Source of the DNA: Discostella pseudostelligera
Taxonomy: Eukaryota; Bacillariophyta; Thalassiosirophyceae; Thalassiosirales; Thalassiosiraceae
Direction of reading: 5' to 3'
Assembly (NCBI GenBank): GCA_036940085.1
Contig: JALLBK010000935.1
Span: 1 to 15,186 of the forward strand
Length of the DNA stretch: 15,186 nucleotides
Made by a program: the position numbers and the translations under genes
The notes under the pieces: model-generated
Database searches by the model: none
Told to the model about the DNA's origin: nothing
Seen by the model: only the letters and a program-made list of their open reading frames with translations
Part shown: in pieces, positions 6,321-15,186 of the stretch
How the letters are laid out: every line of letters starts with the position of its first letter
How positions within the stretch are numbered: the stretch's first letter is position 1

Positions 6321-8001
6321 TTACAGGTAGTGAGCTCCCACTGGGTAAGCGACATCAAACAATATACCATCTGTTCCGCAGACTTTGACTGGTTGCACGT
6401 CAATTTTGTTTCCATTGTCATCTAATGCACATGCCAGTCCAACCAAGGGATCATTATCAAGATTGCATCGTTTGTCATCGTCATCATTCCGGCTGATTCT
6501 AATGAACCCATTCTCTCCAAAATCTGGTCCCCAGCTATTCCTAATTTTGTAATACTTTTCGCCAGTGTTCTCGTCAACTCCGTATCCAACAAGGAGGACA
6601 GCATGATCGACTGTTGTAGCATCATCACTATCTTCGAAAACCCCCTTTTCATAGAATGCCCAGTTATATGCATCAACTCCAACGACGACTGGCCCAACCT
6701 GAAAGAAAGATAGCAGGAGCGGATGGCGGAGGGATCGTTAGCATAATGATATCGAGCGGAACGAAACGAGTCCAGCACCGCACACAATTTGACATTTGCA
6801 TTCAATACACATACCTTGGCAACTGCATTCATCGTGAACTGATAGTTATTGGTAGGGAGCTGAGACCAACCCTCGATCCCAACCGTAGGGACCTTGCCCT
6901 TTGTCACACCGTGACATGTCCCCATGGTATCTATTTCGTCACTGTACGGAACATCCTTAATATTATACATACCGCCCTTTTTCTTGGCAGTTATATCCGC
7001 CACGTAATTAAATGCAAGTTCTACTGTTGACCCGGTGCAATTTCCTTTGCCTGTGTGGGTGAACACGATCAACAAGACAATGGATTAATGTTGCATTCGC
7101 TTTCATTATTGTTCAATAGTTTATCGATACCTCACACGCAAAAACTCACCACCACATTCGTCAGGATCAGGAGTGCATAAAAGCATGCTTGTGACACTCA
7201 ACGAAGTCGGCTCCTCTCCGGTAACGATGGCGAGATTGCTCTCAATGGCTGCCGTGGCCGCGAAGGACCAACATGATCCACACACCCCCTGATTTGGAAT
7301 GATTGGATTGACTTTTCCTTCTTTTGCCCAATCGACTTCAATGGGAAGGTTGGAGACATCGTCCATATGAAATTCAGGTGGTTTCTTTGATTGCATTGGA
7401 GAAGATAGGCAATCAAAGAAATGAGTATTTTATCTTTGCACCCACAAGCACGAGCAATACTGACAGCAGACAAAGCGGAAAGTGAATGTAGCAGACATCA
7501 CTCTGCATCACTTACCGAGTATGACGCCGCCGCATCCCCGAGCAATCTTTCAATTTTCGACACAGCCCTCCCTTCCTCGAACTGCGCCCTCCACGAAGGA
7601 TGCATCACCTTGTTATACCCCATCGGCATCTCCTCACGCTCAACATCCGTAAGCTTGTTCACCCCCATGACGTAGCCCCCATGAAGAATATCTCCATTGT
7701 CAGTCATCTTTCCTGAATTATGAGCGAGGATCTTATTGAGATTCTTTGAGAATATTCGCGATCGACGGGCGTATTCTTCTGGCTTGTCGTAAGACTTTCC
7801 AAAGTGTGTTAGGTACTGTTCGAAGGTGTACGAGTTGTCGAGCTCATGCGCACGCGGCGGGGCAGTGGAGGCGGAGACAGCGGCGAGGGCGTTTTCTCCA
7901 CCATGGCGCCATGGAGCATCGACATCCGCGCCTACCGAAGATGGTGATATGGTGGCTGCGGCCAAGAAGAGGATGAGGAAGTTGCGCTGACGGCACATCA
8001 T
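6321..8001 (-). CDS. Papain-family (C1A) cysteine protease, cathepsin-L-like, four exons
   Basis: Exons are 8001-7516, 7384-7150, 7050-6815 and 6698-6321, with GT-AG introns of 131, 99 and 116 nt and consistent phases, giving 444 residues. Residues 1-25 are a signal peptide. An I29 inhibitor propeptide follows (about 60-145), with [18 protein letters not shown] and an ERFNIN-like spacing through [13 protein letters not shown], then GVNKLTD. The mature enzyme begins near LPIEVDW (175). Catalytic residues are visible: oxyanion Gln194 and Cys200 in [11 protein letters not shown], His351 in [11 protein letters not shown], Asn373 in IRNSWG. About 70 residues follow, ending in [16 protein letters not shown], as in some protist cathepsins. 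It should be an active endopeptidase, secreted or in a vacuole or lysosome. No plastid AFAP motif is seen. The exon 2 acceptor (ATCAAAG before KPPEFH) has a weak pyrimidine tract and is the least certain junction. Confidence 0.92.
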
Positions 8002-8318
8002 GTACTACCTTCGTACCTCACTATGGTTCCGCTTCATGTCATGGTTCTCAGTTCATTTCTTTGTGTCCAACTTCGAACCGCGCCATTTTGTTCTGCAACA
8101 TTCGGAACAGTACTCGTGTCACATGCGAAATCCGACGTTGACACATAAGGCAGAATTTAAAATCAAAATTTGAAATTAAAAACTTCTGCTAGGAATCAGT
8201 ACAAAAAATATCCATTCAGTGCTTCGGCGGGGAAGCAGAACTCCCCTCTAAATGCCCCCCGCCAAACTCACCGTCGCCGGTGCCCGGTGCCACGCAAAGC
8301 AGAAAAAGCAAGCCAACC
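8002..8318. promoter_or_regulatory. Divergent intergenic region
   Basis: It holds the upstream regions of the protease (minus) and the NDUFB8-like gene (plus). An AT-rich stretch lies at about 8154-8184. An ATG at 8252 is out of frame with the downstream gene and would act as an upstream ORF if transcribed. Confidence 0.4.
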
Positions 8319-8756
8319 ATGACGATGATGTCGTCGTCCGCCGTACTAGTAGCCCGCGTGGCCGCCCGGTCCCTTGCCCCATCCTTACTACCCCGGTCCA
8401 CCTCCACTTCTGCCGTATCAAAATATTCATCCTCCGCCATAGCCCTTGGAGGAACACCGCCGCTTCCCCCCTTCGCACGCATCCCTCCCGAATCGGAGAA
8501 ATTGGTAGAACAGTACGATGCGATATGGGATGATGGTGTCGCACCAGAGGTGACGTTGGACTTTGACTGCCAACACGTCTCCTCCGGGCAAGGGTTAGCA
8601 ATGTGGTTGGGTGGATTGGGCTTCTTCGCGACATTGTATCAGGTGGTGAAGGCCTCGAATCCTGCGGCGAAGAATCCAGCGGTTAATCGCCGAATGAACA
8701 TTGTGGGAGAGAATCCTGTGGAGCTTGGGGGGTGGAAGAAGCTTGTGGATAAATAA
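8319..8756 (+). CDS. Small mitochondrial membrane protein, possibly complex I subunit NDUFB8
   Basis: 145 residues. The first 45 or so are rich in Ala, Ser, Leu and Arg without acidic residues, which fits a mitochondrial presequence. A proline motif with ARIPPESEKLVEQYDAIWDD follows, then APEVTLDFD, one membrane span (about 92-110, GLAMWLGGLGFFATLYQVV) and a basic tail ending NPVELGGWKKLVDK. An N-terminal matrix part, an LDFD/EPVH-like segment, a V-S-GQGL turn before a single span and an ELGG near the end recall fungal and animal NDUFB8 (ASHI), an accessory subunit of the complex I membrane arm. That match is from memory and weak. ATG 8319 is the first in-frame ATG; the frame extends upstream only through non-ATG codons. 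It is divergent from the protease and convergent with the HSF gene. The protein-coding call is firm; the identity is tentative. Confidence 0.7.
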   Translation: MTMMSSSAVLVARVAARSLAPSLLPRSTSTSAVSKYSSSAIALGGTPPLPPFARIPPESEKLVEQYDAIWDDGVAPEVTLDFDCQHVSSGQGLAMWLGGLGFFATLYQVVKASNPAAKNPAVNRRMNIVGENPVELGGWKKLVDK

Positions 8757-9125
8757 TCACAAATTTTGATGGTGTTCATCAAAGAAGGGGAGGGAGGGGG
8801 GCAGGAAATGCGGTGAACGCAGACAATTCTTTTGCTGAAGAAGAGGAAGGGGGGGTTGGGAAGTCGGTGAACGCAGAACGCAACAAAAATTCTTCTACTG
8901 CGAGCATTATACTCTCTTTCTAAGAGAATGCACGAAGGAATAATCTGTATTGTTAATATGATAATAATTACGTGCGCAAGAAATATACAATATACCTGAG
9001 ACGTTCATAAGGTTACAGTCCCAGCCTGACAATTACACTTGCGACGACAATAACAGATGAGGGGAGAATCAAGCGTTGATTCTCTCCATTACCCGATGCA
9101 CACCCACCTGCTCACTACATACTAC
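8757..9125. other. Convergent intergenic region
   Basis: This is the 3' region shared by the NDUFB8-like and HSF genes. CGGTGAACGCAGA occurs at about 8811 and again at about 8865, each after a G-rich run. No other feature is seen. Confidence 0.5.
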
Positions 9126-11019
9126 TTACTCATCCTGAAACCAGCATTCCAATGCAACAATCGCCTCATTTTCCAACTCCGTCAATCGCATGTGCTTGTG
9201 ATACGACAAGACGACCCGATTCATGAAATTGGTGGCAAACATCTTCCAATTACGCTTGAGATCCTCCGAGGCACTGACTTTTCCCCACTCTCCTGGGGAC
9301 ATTGCCATACAGTACATTTCGAATTCTTGTGCTAGCATCGGCCTCTTCTTCATATGGTGGGATATCTTATTCGCGAGATCAGGATCTAGCGGATGGGTGG
9401 AAAGGCAGAACCAGAGGATGGCCGAGGCAAGTGTACGATCGAACGTACTGGTGCAGTCCACAATTCTGCCTTCCAAACAGGCCTGAGCAAGTGATTGAGT
9501 TACGATGGGACATTGGGACGGAGGCAACGGAATGATTGCGGGCTCGCTTGGAACCTTATTGGGGGTATCGAATGATGGGAAACCATCTTCTTCATCCAAC
9601 TTCTCCCTCTCGGCGCATCCCCTGTCATCTTCGTCGATGACGAAGCCATCCTCACAATCATAGGTGAACAAATCGAACTTTCCAGCTCCATAATAGTGAT
9701 CATGAGGCTTGTCCAAGCCAAATACAGGCGAGGGAGCCGATCCAGAACACACCCTCCCACCACGACCACGAGGTTTCCCTTTGGAGATGCTTGCGTTGTA
9801 GTCAGAGCATATTCCATTCAAGTGACGTGATACCTCCAACACTGCAAGAATGTGATCTTGTCGTTCTTGATTCTTCTCTTTGGAATACTTCTTACAAGTA
9901 GCTGGGGAAGACGAGTAAGCGGAAGAGTCATCTTCATTGTCCGACGAAACAGCAGCAGCAGAGGCCTCCGGATTCTTCCTGGATGATTTCCTGAGCATGG
10001 TGGAAGTACGAGCATGTTGATTAAGTTGTTCAACATCATAATCCTCGGCTTCTGAAGGACCAGTGGGAGATTGATATGACGAGACATCTGGTGAATTGTC
10101 GCCATCGGAACGATAGAACGAATTCTGATTGAAATAAGCTCCAAACGAAGAGGACGTCGAAGATACTTGACGTCGCATTGCCTTCGGCTCATCACTGTGA
10201 CCCTTTTCCTCGACAGAAACCACGGATTTCAATGAGGAATCTTTAGTGATAGAGGATCGGACAACAGATCCCTTTCCGGCTGGAGCATGATTCATGGGTG
10301 AAAAGGATGGTGAAGGAGAACGACTAATTTCAGATCCGACCCCAGGTGGTGTTACCATCGTAGCAGTGCTCGCAGCATACTCATCTATATCTTCATCCTC
10401 CCCCATCATATCATCATAAGGGGACAAACCCCCACTAGGACGATTCTTCCTTCCGTCATATCCGGGGCATGTCCTCCTCCTCAGCTTTGGCATTTCTTCC
10501 GGACGGTCTCGATGAAACAAAGGGTGATAGTACACCCAAAAGGTACGCTCGCGATTGATCTTCCTAAAGTTGTAGAAGTTCAGCTGACGGACCAGACTTT
10601 GAAATCGGTTGTGGCGGAAATACTGAGGCAGCGTCTCTGATTCAAGGCGGACTAGGTCAGAAATGCGAAAGGCTTCACCGGAGGGCAGCCACTGCAAATA
10701 GGGTATTTGTTTAAATGCATCAAAAAGTTCGTGAGAAGAAGTAGTGAAGTCAAGTAAAACGAAACGCATTTGGCCACCTATTTCCAATAGGCGACCCAAT
10801 ATGGTTCTCTACGGGAAAAAGCGTCCCAACTCGTCGTCCCATCATCGTCAATTATTCGTCTTGCAAAGACTCTCTACCAAAGAACAATTATGTGTCACTT
10901 ACCGACACAATGTCATCCGGCGCTCCATTGACCATGGTGTTCAGCTTCAGAACGAAACTCGAAGCCTTGCCATTCCCTTTAGCGGCAGGCTTGGTAGTGG
11001 GAGAGTGAGGTGTGGACAT
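9126..11019 (-). CDS. HSF-type transcription factor, two exons
   Basis: Exon 1 is 11019-10903 and exon 2 is 10691-9126, with a 211-nt intron (GTAAGT donor, TTTGCAG acceptor, phase 0), giving 560 residues. The intron splits the HSF DNA-binding domain. FVLKLNTMVNGAPDDIVS (22-39) is joined to WLPSGEAFRISD (40-51), then LPQYFRHNRFQSLVRQLNFY (60-79), which includes the recognition helix, NFRKI and the wing with FWVYYHPLFHRDRPEE (90-105). A basic cluster (KLRRR, 108-112) is a likely nuclear signal. Residues 113 to about 440 are Ser/Asp-rich and low in complexity. I see no HR-A/B heptad repeat right after the domain, unlike canonical heat-shock factors. The last ~110 residues form an Ala/Leu-rich helical block with conserved-looking aromatic residues. 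HSFs are greatly expanded in diatoms, so a heat-shock role cannot be assumed. Reading exon 2 alone from ATG 10799 would lose the start of the domain. Confidence 0.93.
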
Positions 11020-11977
11020 GATGGAGAACACTGTGCCTCTACACCATGGTAACTCAGTTCGGCAATGCCATGGTGATTTGCGTTTGCGTCATGAGCTTTG
11101 GATTTTGCCTTGACCTTTGGCGGTTCTTTTGAACTTTGAACCAGCAACGCAGATTTCGCAGATCTTTGGGTTCTTCACTAATACATACGTTGGAATACAT
11201 ACGATCCGAAATGCCGACACCATCCGTATTATTTGTGAGGCTACGAGAGCGAGCTGGGACGGACGACAGTCAGACACTAACAATCCGACGATCGAGGACC
11301 TCAAATTGAATTCGGTTTGGCGGGAGCCAAATGACTCGACTCATCGTTCTTACGCGTGTCACTTGTTTGGACTCTGACATGTGGCATCGGCCTCAACAAA
11401 AGCAACCAGTTCATCAGACATCAGGATTCCAACATTCTTTAGGTTTATCAAATCACCATGCAATAACTCGTTACGCAATCGGCACGCAATTGATCCTGTA
11501 GCTGAAAGAATGTCTGTATTCGAGGAAAAGGTTCCAAAACTTCTAGGAGCCATTTCCACAATAGGCTCCCCCTCTGCACGTCGCTATCACAATACCTCAT
11601 ACCTCTTCTCTTTTCGCAGATGTGTAGACAATGATTGCCGAATATTATATGACCGGCCGCCAACATGTCATGCTGCGAGTATATCAACGAGGTTGCATGT
11701 TGATGTTCTTGACGTCTCGTTGGATTGGCGTATCATCACGAATGCGAAGCAACACACGGAACAGACTCTCTCACTGATCTCTATTGTGCAACTCTCAAAT
11801 TACTCCAAGCCTGAATCTCTCGACGTTGGATGAACAGGTCCATATTCCAATATAGAGGTAGATCGAGGCAAACGCAACTTAGGTAATTGCAGTTCGCCTT
11901 GGGACACCATGCCACACATGAGCAGATTGCGAAAGTCTAGCAGACCCACTCTAGAACTTCCCCATCGAGAATGTTCC
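11020..11977. other. Gap between HSF and LYR genes; no confident gene
   Basis: This holds the upstream region of the HSF gene. A minus-strand frame at 11359-11590 (ending ELVAFVEADATCQSPNK) and an overlapping plus-strand frame at 11381-11833 are open, but neither has a recognisable domain, and the plus frame begins with a non-ATG codon. The minus frame might be a terminal exon of something, but I could not connect it to an upstream exon. Confidence 0.4.
11316..11331. promoter_or_regulatory. E2F-like site with inverted half-sites
   Basis: TTTGGCGGGAGCCAAA contains the E2F-type TTTGGCGGGA and is symmetrical at both ends (TTTGGC and GCCAAA). It lies about 300 bp upstream of the HSF start codon. 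Confidence 0.4.
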
Positions 11978-12331
11978 TTACTTATCTCCAGTGCCACTGC
12001 CAGTACCAGAACTTCTATCATGCATTCCCCGAACATTCCTCTCGTGAAAATTGTCCATCGCTGCTCCCAATTTCCCACCTCGACTCTTATCTTGTATCCC
12101 CCCCTCGTACAACATGTAATTACTCAGCGCTCTAATGGCATTCGCCTTCAAGGCCTCAATCTTTATATTATCGGATGGATTATTTGGTGAGAGAATGCGA
12201 GATTTCTCAAACTCGGAACGTGTCATGGTGCGTAGGGCGATGGCTTTGGGTGAGCTGCCGGGTGATATGTGCGCGATGAGACGGAGTAGATCTCGGTAGA
12301 GTTCGATGGAGGATCGTTGTGTTGGTGACAT
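11978..12331 (-). CDS. LYR-motif (Complex1_LYR family) protein
   Basis: 117 residues, no intron. The N-terminus has the family signature: SSIELYRDLLRLI (residues 7-19) with Leu-Tyr-Arg at 11-13, then ALRTMTRSEFEKSR (about 32-45) with the conserved downstream Phe, and a second conserved helix, IEALKANAIRALSNYML (about 58-74). LYR proteins are small mitochondrial factors. They bind the acyl carrier protein and serve as complex I subunits, assembly factors for complexes I, II, III or V, or iron-sulfur cluster partners. I cannot say which member this is. The last 40 residues (Gly/Asp/Arg-rich, ending SGTGSGTGDK) are not conserved. The stop codon lies inside GATAAGTAAGG, which resembles a splice donor, so a spliced longer form cannot be excluded. 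Confidence 0.85.
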   Translation of the reverse strand: MSPTQRSSIELYRDLLRLIAHISPGSSPKAIALRTMTRSEFEKSRILSPNNPSDNIKIEALKANAIRALSNYMLYEGGIQDKSRGGKLGAAMDNFHERNVRGMHDRSSGTGSGTGDK

Positions 12332-12503
12332 GATGGTGTAGGTGAACTAGGTATTCTTCTCAGTGAAATTAGTGTCTATTCATTAGATGTTGGTTCTCTC
12401 AATCCGTGCGCGTAGGCAGCAATAGCAATGCGATCATCATGGTTCATGGTTGTTGGCGGTCGGTGGTCCGTCGGTGGTGTCCGTCGTCGGTCGTCGCTCG
12501 ACG

Positions 12504-12634
12504 TTCTTCCCGCCATATCTTTGCCACGTGTAGCCCGTGAACCGCACGATGTCTCCCGCCAAAAATCGTCACCTCCCGCCAAAAATAATTTGCCACGTGT
12601 AAGTTCTCCCGCCAAATACTATGCCTCGTGTAAG
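12504..12634. promoter_or_regulatory. Direct repeats of E2F-like plus G-box sites
   Basis: Three similar units each contain a CCCGCC element followed about 10 bp later by a GCC(A/T)CGTGTA element: 12504-12532, 12570-12603 and 12604-12634. The third has CCTCGTG instead of CACGTG. An extra CTCCCGCCAAAAA sits at 12553-12565. The CACGTG G-boxes are at 12525-12530 and 12594-12599. The cluster is 170-300 bp upstream of the LYR gene and beyond the 3' end of the Obg gene, so it probably serves the LYR promoter. E2F and bHLH/bZIP binding is inferred from consensus. Confidence 0.6.
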
Positions 12635-12762
12635 CAATTTCGAATTGCGTGCGAGTATGTCCTTACTGCATAACAGCTTCACTTCAACAACTCCCAATCG
12701 AAGTGGAACAATCCATGCATGTAGGAGATTGGATACGCATTAACAATTTACTGAAAATACAC

Positions 12763-14958
12763 TCATGATGTCCACACTTCGTCTCCCTCCAAAAGATCCG
12801 GCGATAGATCGAAATCATCTTCTAAAAGATCCCAGCCCCCATCATCATTGAACTCAACAATTTCGTCCTTATCGATGTACATGTATCCGCCTTTATTGAA
12901 TGGCTTCCATGCTTCCTCTTCCTCCTCATCGTCGCTTTCATTTTCATCCTCGTTGTTGTCAAGTAATATTGCACGAGATGCCTGCTTTTCCCTCTCTTCA
13001 TACAAGGCATCTCTCTCTAACAAGTCCTGCGGTATGTACATGTTGGTCATTCCTGGCGAGAAGTCAAAATCATATTCATCGATCATAACCAAATCACCAT
13101 CGATGGCACCACGTGCTGTGAGTTCATCGGCAATACCAACAGCGTGAAGTAGTCGTCCGAACCGTTCGACTGCTTCGGGGTACTCCCAATGAGTCATTTT
13201 TGCAACCTGTTCGATGTATGGACCGTTTACTCGCCACTGACCTGGATAAGCGGGGTCGGAGATGATTTCTATCGTTGTGGATGCGGAGTGAGAAATGATA
13301 GCGGCAAGTGTTTTAGTGACAATGAATTTCAGAATGATCAGACCGAACAAGACTATCTCCAGCACGTACCAAAGTCATCACTGTCGCTATCCAATGCAGC
13401 CTTCGATAAATCCACTTCTGCCAACAGTGCATCTTCATCCTCCGACTCACCATCCACAACCTTCTTCTTCTCAGCATCGACAAATTTCTTCAACCGTCCC
13501 ATCAATTCCTTAACATTCTCCGTCGTGGCCGCAGATATTGTCATAACACGCGTATGTCCAGCAGCCTCGCGTAGCTGTCCCACCAATTCGTCCACCCGTT
13601 CACGTACTTCACTAACGTCTACCTTGTTTAATACCACCACCTGCGGTTTCTTTGCTAATAAATCGTCATACATTGCCAATTCCTTATTGAGGATGTTGAA
13701 ATCTCCAATTGGATCTTCGGAAGTACCATCCACGACGTGCAGGAGCACCTTGCATCGTTGGACATGTCGCAAGAACGAAAAGCCAAGTCCAGTACCCTGT
13801 GCCGCACCTTCAATCAATCCTGGTATGTCACACAATACCAACCCACTACTCTCTTCGCCTAAATCACAAACTCCAAGGTTGGGCACGATGGTGGTGAATG
13901 GATAATTGGCAATTTTTGGCCGGGCTGCACTTGCACTGCTCAGCAATGTCGACTTGCCCGCGTTGGGCATGCCTAGAAATCCCACGTCGGCAACCAAGCG
14001 CAACTCGACACTCTGGAGAGAGGAAGGGGGTTGCATTGAGTTATAAGTCACATTCACATGGCCATATAACAACATCCCGACAACTGAGAAACTTCAATCA
14101 TCTTACCAACCATCTTTCCGCACCGGGTTCTCCCTTCTCACTCAACTTGGGCGCCGTCCTACGATTCGTCATAAACGCAGCATTGCCCCGCCCTCCTCTT
14201 CCACCCCGTGCCACCATCAGCTCTTGTCCATGAGATCGTAACTCTCCCGCCACCTTCTGGCTTTGCAATTCCCTAACAATAGTACCACACGGAACACGCA
14301 CTCGAATATCTTTACCAAACATCCCATCACGGTTCTTACCAGTGCCATTCACACCATGTCCTGCCTTAATATGGATCATATTGCGCAATCCTGCCAAGGT
14401 GTTTAATGATTCATCGGCTACGAAGAGGACACTGCCACCACAACCACCTCGACCGCCGTTTGGGCCACCCATGGCTTCACCCTTTTCGCGACGAAAGGCC
14501 ACACAGCCATTTCCGCCCATGCCGGCAGTAACGTGAACTCGTGCCGTGTCGAAGAATTGCCATTCCTTATCGTTGCTATTGTTGCTGGTAGTGGCAGAAG
14601 TGTCTTGATTTGTTCTCATTGCCGACGCAGTGGGAGATTGTTTCTTTTTCTTTGCTAGAGCAACGCGACGTGCTTCATCGGCCAGAATTTTATCCATGTC
14701 TATTATTTCTCTATCTGCATCTGTGGTGGAATGCAAAATTGTATTATGGTGGTAGTTGTTGTCATTGTTGGGTATTCTAGTCAGACCATGGATGATGGGT
14801 GTCGTTGGAACAAAAATTGTTCTTCGTCGCGACACCGATGATCCAGCAGCATCTGGGTGATAGCACGAAGAAGCAGGCGCGAAGGCATCCGTGTGCCGAA
14901 TAGCAGCGCGGCATAATAATATGCAAATGAAGGAGAGGGAGGACACGTCCGACCGCAT
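12763..14958 (-). CDS. obgC: Plastid Obg-family GTPase, three exons
   Basis: Exons are 14958-14107, 14012-13370 and 13268-12763, with GT-AG introns of 94 and 101 nt and matching phases, giving 666 residues. The first ~25 residues are a signal peptide leading to DAFAPA, the plastid import motif. A transit and linker region follows, then the Obg fold (about 135-284) with FFDTARVHVTAGMGGNGCVA, glycine-rich loops such as GGPNGGRGGCGGSV and ARGGRGGRGNAAF. The G domain starts at about 288: G1 GMPNAGKST (298-306), switch YPFTTIVPNLG, G3 DIPGLIEGA, G4 NKVD, G5 SAAT. The C-terminal exon has an OCT-like domain (WRVNGPYIEQ, RFGRLLHAVGIADELTARGA, GDLVMI) and then an acidic tail with EDENESDDEEEEE. Plastid Obg proteins act in 50S ribosome assembly and thylakoid biogenesis. 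A mitochondrial location is less likely because of the signal peptide and AFAP motif. Confidence 0.95.
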
Positions 14959-15153
14959 GGTGTGGTGGTATGATAGGCAATGGCTATGGCTATGGCAGCA
15001 ATGTCGCCATGGTCATGGTGCATGGTTTGTGCTCGATGTCGATGGTTGGCAATGGTGATAGATGATGGCTGGGGTCTGTCCGTCGATCTCTCTGTTATCT
15101 GTCCGTCGTTGTTGACTCATTTTTTGTCGCAGCCACACAAGCAAACGGCGACG

Positions 15154-15186
15154 ATGATGAACGCCGCTGCCGCCGCACCTCTCTCT
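15154..15186 (+). CDS. Possible start of a truncated plus-strand gene
   Basis: ATGATGAACGCC opens a frame reading MMNAAAAAPLS up to the right edge. The Ala-rich start could be a targeting peptide, and it would be divergent from the Obg gene about 195 bp away. Eleven codons are too few to be sure. Confidence 0.2.
   Translation, partial: MMNAAAAAPLS

Noticed and set aside
8216..8634. Minus-strand ORFs across the NDUFB8-like gene
   Set aside because: They are antisense shadows with low-complexity translations; the plus frame has a presequence, membrane span and proper stop.
10744..11052. Plus-strand ORF antisense to the HSF 5' end
   Set aside because: It overlaps HSF exon 1 and the intron, and it has no recognisable domain.
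11381..11833. Plus-strand open frame of about 150 codons
   Set aside because: It begins with GTG, has no domain or plausible splice partner, and overlaps other weak frames on the opposite strand.
12428..12673. Plus- and minus-strand ORFs over the regulatory repeats
   Set aside because: The translations are Arg/Ser-rich noise from GC-rich repeats, and the DNA is better explained by repeated cis-elements.
1..15186. tRNA or rRNA genes
   Set aside because: I saw no convincing tRNA T-arm and acceptor combination or rRNA-like block, but this was a reading by eye and not a covariance search.

Overview
The window looks like nuclear DNA of a centric diatom. Three things support this. Several genes carry short GT-AG introns of roughly 90-210 nt. 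Two proteins start with a signal peptide followed by an AFAP-type motif, the bipartite plastid import signal of algae with secondary red plastids. One gene encodes the flagellar transport protein IFT46, which fits a centric diatom (flagellate sperm) better than a pennate one. Species cannot be fixed from sequence alone.

Layout. Positions 1-3700 are repeat-rich and I see no credible gene: trinucleotide microsatellites, 7- and 8-bp minisatellites built on an AGCATG core, diverged copies of longer modules, and a 194-bp Tc1/mariner-type MITE. Positions 4122-4899 (minus) hold a plastid-targeted, probably thylakoid-lumenal protein made of near-identical 38-residue repeats. A 13-bp tandem duplication throws its fifth repeat out of frame. 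A divergent promoter region with a TGACGTCA palindrome and two E2F-like sites separates it from IFT46 (5487-6221, plus). Then come a papain-family cysteine protease in four exons (6321-8001, minus), a small mitochondrial membrane protein that resembles complex I subunit NDUFB8 (8319-8756, plus), a two-exon HSF-type transcription factor (9126-11019, minus), an LYR-motif protein (11978-12331, minus) and a three-exon plastid Obg GTPase (12763-14958, minus). The right edge may hold the first codons of another plus-strand gene.

The genes are unrelated housekeeping, organelle and regulatory loci in alternating divergent and convergent pairs, as is usual in compact diatom gene space; I see no operon-like system. 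The most unusual items are the lumenal repeat protein with its frameshifted last unit, a MITE carrying a perfect E2F-type site, and a directly repeated composite of E2F-like and G-box sites upstream of the LYR gene. Exon boundaries were worked out by hand from splice consensus, phase and protein-family alignment from memory; no database search was run.
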